Positions 61,071 to 64,000 of a stretch of 64,000 nt of DNA are shown piece by piece. Under the pieces are notes generated by a model. It searched no databases and was not told the origin of the DNA. It saw only the letters and a program-made list of their open reading frames with translations. The DNA comes from Shewanella psychrophila. GTDB taxonomy: Bacteria; Pseudomonadota; Gammaproteobacteria; Enterobacterales; Shewanellaceae. The translations under genes were made by a program, and so were the position numbers. The DNA lies in contig NZ_CP014782.1 in assembly GCF_002005305.1 (NCBI RefSeq), forward strand, positions 3,410,001 through 3,474,000. Direction: 5' to 3'. How positions within the stretch are numbered: position 1 is the stretch's first letter; each line of letters starts with the position of its first letter.

Positions 61071-61838
61071 TCAACGAGCTTGAGCAGAGCTGGGCTCACA
61101 TGATGAGGTGTAACTATCGAGTTCGATTAGCCCTCGAAGTATGATGCCGTGATAGCGGGCTTTAATCAGTTGGTAATCCATAGCTGGGGCAAAGTAATAG
61201 GTAACATCTTCAGCACCTGTTTGCTCCACAGGTATCAAGGTTAGCTCGCCCCAGGGCTCTATGTTTTCTGTCTGGCGTTCTTGAACATAGAATTGATAGG
61301 GCTCTATATCATCTGAAGCTTGTCGGATTAAGGCAAATTGCTTTCGGCCTTGTAACAGGTATTCTCGGATTTGAATCGCCAAGGTGTCCACATCTCGCAG
61401 AGGGATAGTTTCCGATTTATAGGTCTCTACCTCTCCATTGATATCGACCCGAGAGTCAAGGCCATGATTATCAAAGGTCACCCTCATGTCTCTAGAGCGA
61501 AACCCTGTCACTTCTTGATGAAATTTATCGGTTAGCCATTCATTAGTTTCACTCGACCAAGATAACTCAGCCCGCTGATGGTACTGAGTACCTATGCCTA
61601 AAATGCTGGCTTCACTTGTTGTAGTTACAACCGCAGTCTTACCCTGCCAAGCCTCAATCCTGTTCATTGTGCCGGTATATATGCCACTCAGATAAATAGA
61701 GAAATTTGACGTGCGGCTGCACTGAACCTGCTCTTTTTGTTCGTGCTTTTGTTGTTCATTGGCGAAAGCTGTATTGGTTAATGTCCCGAGTAATAAAGTT
61801 AGCGCTAGAACTTGTACTAAAACAGTCTGTGTCATCAT
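61071..61838 (-). CDS. secreted DUF3108-like protein
   Basis: This 255-residue exported protein has a signal peptide ending near AFA (about 26). The mature part is a beta-rich domain of the DUF3108 type (NFSIYLSGIYTGTMN...; later FYVQERQ, YYFAPAMDYQLIKARY). The family is found in many Gram-negative genomes and its role is not established. The C-terminal Cys and the early Cys (QVQCSR) could pair. Start is 61838 or the adjacent ATG at 61835. It precedes no partner at close range but is co-directional with the barrel gene upstream. Confidence 0.62.
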   Translation of the reverse strand: MMTQTVLVQVLALTLLLGTLTNTAFANEQQKHEQKEQVQCSRTSNFSIYLSGIYTGTMNRIEAWQGKTAVVTTTSEASILGIGTQYHQRAELSWSSETNEWLTDKFHQEVTGFRSRDMRVTFDNHGLDSRVDINGEVETYKSETIPLRDVDTLAIQIREYLLQGRKQFALIRQASDDIEPYQFYVQERQTENIEPWGELTLIPVEQTGAEDVTYYFAPAMDYQLIKARYHGIILRGLIELDSYTSSCEPSSAQAR

Positions 61839-61896
61839 CTAAATAGGCTCTTTATACACTTCATACTTCCCATAGCGGTCGCAATGTTAGCTGTGC

Positions 61897-63048
61897 TTAA
61901 AAGACTTCATTCACATTAAGGTAGAAGTTGGTTTCATTTTCACCAACGCCCACATCAAAACGTAAATTGATATTGTCTTTGATATTAAAACGGAAACCTG
62001 TTCCGTAAGAGGTTAATAGCTCCTCGGTCAGATCATTTATTTTGGGTGCCACGCTACCTACCGCGCCCCAAAAGACCATGCCATAACGTTGGAATATGGG
62101 TAGGCGGTATTCAACTTGTCCCATCATCATCTGCTCATCACGGTAGCGGCCTTTGATATATCCGCGCATGGCATTAGAGCCGCCAAGGTCTGGCAACATG
62201 TTCCAAGGCACATCGCCATCGGTAAAGTGCCCCTGCACTTGCCAAGCGATGAGCCCAGGTGCAGAGTTGCCTAGGTCAATATAGTTGGCTAACTCGATAT
62301 CATAAGTCGAAAACGAAGAGGACTCGTTGTTTTGATATAAGCCGGCATCGATTTGAAATAACCAACCTTTTGTGGCGTTTAAGCGGTAATCTCGTGAATC
62401 ATAGATACTGGTGATCACGACGCCTGAACTAAAGTTATCCGGTAAAATATCGGCAGAATCTACGGGCGTTTCAGTTTCCACCAACTCTAGCTGTCCTGCG
62501 CTTGCGTAAACAAAGTCGGCACCGACACCAATAAAATAGTTGTCAGCGACTTCGGTCATCCAGCGTGGTTTGAAACTATATAACTGCTCTTCAAACTCAT
62601 GATGATTGCTGTCTAGATCGCCTTGCTCTATGCCTTGGCCATAATAAACTGCGGCTTCATTATGTAACTCTAACTCCAGCAATAATCTTTGTTTGCCTTC
62701 ATTAAAAAATGTCATGTTTTCGACTTCGACACCATAAGAGTTGTTCATGGATACAAACGAATTTAACACTAATGATGATGGCTGTTCTTCACTCGATGCA
62801 TTGTCAGTTTTATATAAACCCACCATCAATAAACCCACACCAAATTTTTTCTCTGGTGTGTAATAAGCCGTTGGTAAGTAACTCATATCAATGGCTTTAG
62901 TCTCATCATATTCACCATCAGCACCAAAGACAGACAAAATGTCATCAACCCATGTCGGCTCCATATCTTCTGGAGTTTCAAACAGAGGTTCAACGGCGAT
63001 GGCCGCATTAGAAAAAACAAACAGGGATAACAGTAAAATCCGTTTCAT
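61897..63048 (-). CDS. outer-membrane barrel protein of the surface-antigen (BamA/TamA-like) superfamily
   Basis: This protein of about 383 residues has a signal peptide (MKRILLLSLFVFSNAAIA) and a C-terminal beta-barrel domain of the bacterial surface antigen (D15) type. The barrel includes the conserved loop-like LGGSNAMRGYIKGRYRD and ends in a Phe (NVNEVF). It lacks POTRA repeats, so it is not BamA or TamA but a shorter relative, possibly a patatin-associated or standalone barrel. The ATG at 63048 is preferred because GAG lies five bases upstream and the signal peptide starts there. Confidence 0.8.
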   Translation of the reverse strand: MKRILLLSLFVFSNAAIAVEPLFETPEDMEPTWVDDILSVFGADGEYDETKAIDMSYLPTAYYTPEKKFGVGLLMVGLYKTDNASSEEQPSSLVLNSFVSMNNSYGVEVENMTFFNEGKQRLLLELELHNEAAVYYGQGIEQGDLDSNHHEFEEQLYSFKPRWMTEVADNYFIGVGADFVYASAGQLELVETETPVDSADILPDNFSSGVVITSIYDSRDYRLNATKGWLFQIDAGLYQNNESSSFSTYDIELANYIDLGNSAPGLIAWQVQGHFTDGDVPWNMLPDLGGSNAMRGYIKGRYRDEQMMMGQVEYRLPIFQRYGMVFWGAVGSVAPKINDLTEELLTSYGTGFRFNIKDNINLRFDVGVGENETNFYLNVNEVF

Positions 63049-63403
63049 AAAAACTCTAATCAATGATGGGAAATAAGGAAGGCACTAAACGACCTTTTTA
63101 GCAGTCATTTGACTTGCCGAGCGCATTTTAGCACGACATCAATTTTGAACAATTAATTTGTTTTAGCTTTGGAAACAAAAGATCCAAGCCGCATATGAAC
63201 ACCTTGATTAGGACAAAAAAAGTTAACAGACAACAAGCCTACTTTTAGTTTCATATTGATAATTATGAGATGAAATTAAAGTCCATTTCTGGCCTGCCGC
63301 CTTAAATTATTAAGCAGTAAACTCTTAAATAAAATGATTCAAAAATATCGTGCTTCAGTAAGAGGTTACTGCCTCAGTAACATTCATACAGATGAGGTCA
63401 ACA
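63049..63403. other. divergent intergenic region, no feature identified
   Basis: This is a 355-bp AT-rich gap between diverging genes. It should contain both promoters; I see no ORF, repeat or clear operator. Confidence 0.35.
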
Positions 63404-63697
63404 GTGAATCTAAAGCAGTTTAAGCAAGTTCAAACCCAAGCACAGGATGAGTATATTGCAAAAATGGAGTCTCTCTTAAGTAAACATAAAGAGGCTGAGG
63501 ATGCATTTTGTATCTGGCTTGGGATCGCTATTTTATTGGGGATGATAATCTTCGATATGAGTGAGCTGCCCAACCTGTTAATGGGTATTTTAGCAATTCC
63601 TGTACTCTATGCTTTTATCCAACTCATTCAATACAAGAGTGAAATAAGCATGACCCGAGAAACTTACTTTGCCAGTAACCGAGAACAGCGAAATTGA
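63404..63697 (+). CDS. small two-helix membrane protein
   Basis: This 97-residue protein has a basic, coiled-coil-like N-terminal half (about 1-35) and two membrane helices (about 38-53 and 58-76), with a charged C-terminal tail. The GTG at 63404 is chosen because GAGG lies six bases upstream. An ATG four codons earlier has no ribosome-binding site. I recognise no family. Confidence 0.58.
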   Translation: MNLKQFKQVQTQAQDEYIAKMESLLSKHKEAEDAFCIWLGIAILLGMIIFDMSELPNLLMGILAIPVLYAFIQLIQYKSEISMTRETYFASNREQRN

Positions 63698-63741
63698 GCT
63701 GAAAAGCACCAACTCAATTGCTCGCTGCTAAGCCTTTCACA

Positions 63742-64000
63742 CTAGGCACTGCGCTTAAGCTGTTCATCACTCAGATACTTATCAATATTCACCTCGTTAA
63801 TCTGCTTAGCATCGAGGAATTTATGCGCGTAGTCGAGATAGATACCACTGCTAAGGAACAGCTTGAAGATATCCATATCCAGATGCTCGTCCAACGCCAT
63901 CTTATGGAGAATATCGATAGCGACACTAAGCGGTTTGGCCTTTTTATAGGGTATGTCGGCTGCGGTAAGCGCTTCGAAGATGTCGGCCACCACCAGAATA
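63742..64000 (-). CDS. HD-GYP domain protein, C-terminal fragment cut by window edge
   Basis: The last 85 residues are the C-terminal part of an HD-GYP-type cyclic di-GMP phosphodiesterase. The segment VADIFEALTAADIPYKKAKPLS is the usual end of the catalytic domain, followed by the helical SVAIDILHKMALDEHLDMDIFKLF stretch. The frame continues off the right edge, so the catalytic HD and GYP motifs lie outside the window and activity cannot be judged. Confidence 0.82.
   Translation of the reverse strand, partial: ILVVADIFEALTAADIPYKKAKPLSVAIDILHKMALDEHLDMDIFKLFLSSGIYLDYAHKFLDAKQINEVNIDKYLSDEQLKRSA

Overview
The window reads as chromosomal DNA of a marine gammaproteobacterium, most likely Shewanella or a close relative. 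This is an inference from gene content and style: a RegB/RegA-type redox two-component pair, a standalone LON-domain protein, a DUF3012-type lipoprotein, MepA, the aroQ-accB-accC block, a heavy-metal RND efflux operon, and moderate-GC coding with Shine-Dalgarno sites. No rRNA, tRNA, CRISPR array, insertion sequence or prophage was seen. Both edge genes are cut.

Layout. 1-5.3 kb: a cut membrane protein, a periplasmic endonuclease I, small hypothetical genes, and a VOC protein/Old Yellow Enzyme pair divergent from a LysR regulator. 5.4-7.7 kb: a methionine-rich TonB-dependent receptor whose stop codon runs into a 7-bp tandem repeat, then a very strong terminator. 7.7-18 kb: GAF-GGDEF cyclase, RegA/RegB-like pair, RmlD-like reductase, a 996-residue secreted alkaline-phosphatase-fold protein, a HAD phosphatase and a PhoD-like phosphatase. 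18.3-22.1 kb: a compact polysaccharide-type operon (zinc-ribbon regulator, family 2 glycosyltransferase, HlyD-like protein). 22.4-30.9 kb: mostly housekeeping and single genes (RluA-type pseudouridine synthase, LON-domain protein, patatin, YhcH/NanQ-type protein, a cysteine desulfurase/metallo-beta-lactamase/rhodanese fusion behind a CRP-like site, MepA).

30.9-49.0 kb is the accessory heart of the window, all on the minus strand. A secreted beta-propeller protein is followed without a gap by a 3612-residue Sec-exported SpvB/FG-GAP/RHS giant, then a four-helix membrane protein. After these comes an array of twelve diverged paralogues of about 110-120 residues, each a signal peptide plus a small Cys-containing domain. 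One paralogue is broken by an in-frame TAA and one has lost its N-terminus. A lipoprotein sits within the array. This looks like an expanding and decaying family tied to a large RHS toxin-like protein and is the best candidate for an undescribed system. Its motif spacing reminds me of AB5-toxin B-subunits (SubB/PltB type), but that is only a hypothesis.

49.3-57.3 kb: a czc/cus-type operon (OMF, MFP, RND pump) headed by a His/Cys-rich small protein, then a DUF3012-type lipoprotein and a SpoIIAA-like protein. 57.3-60.7 kb: arfB, whose promoter and first codons have been tandemly duplicated (93-bp unit) to give a 25-codon upstream ORF, then aroQ-accB-accC behind a perfect 10-bp palindrome. 61-64 kb: a secreted DUF3108-like protein, a surface-antigen barrel protein, a small membrane protein and the cut end of an HD-GYP protein.
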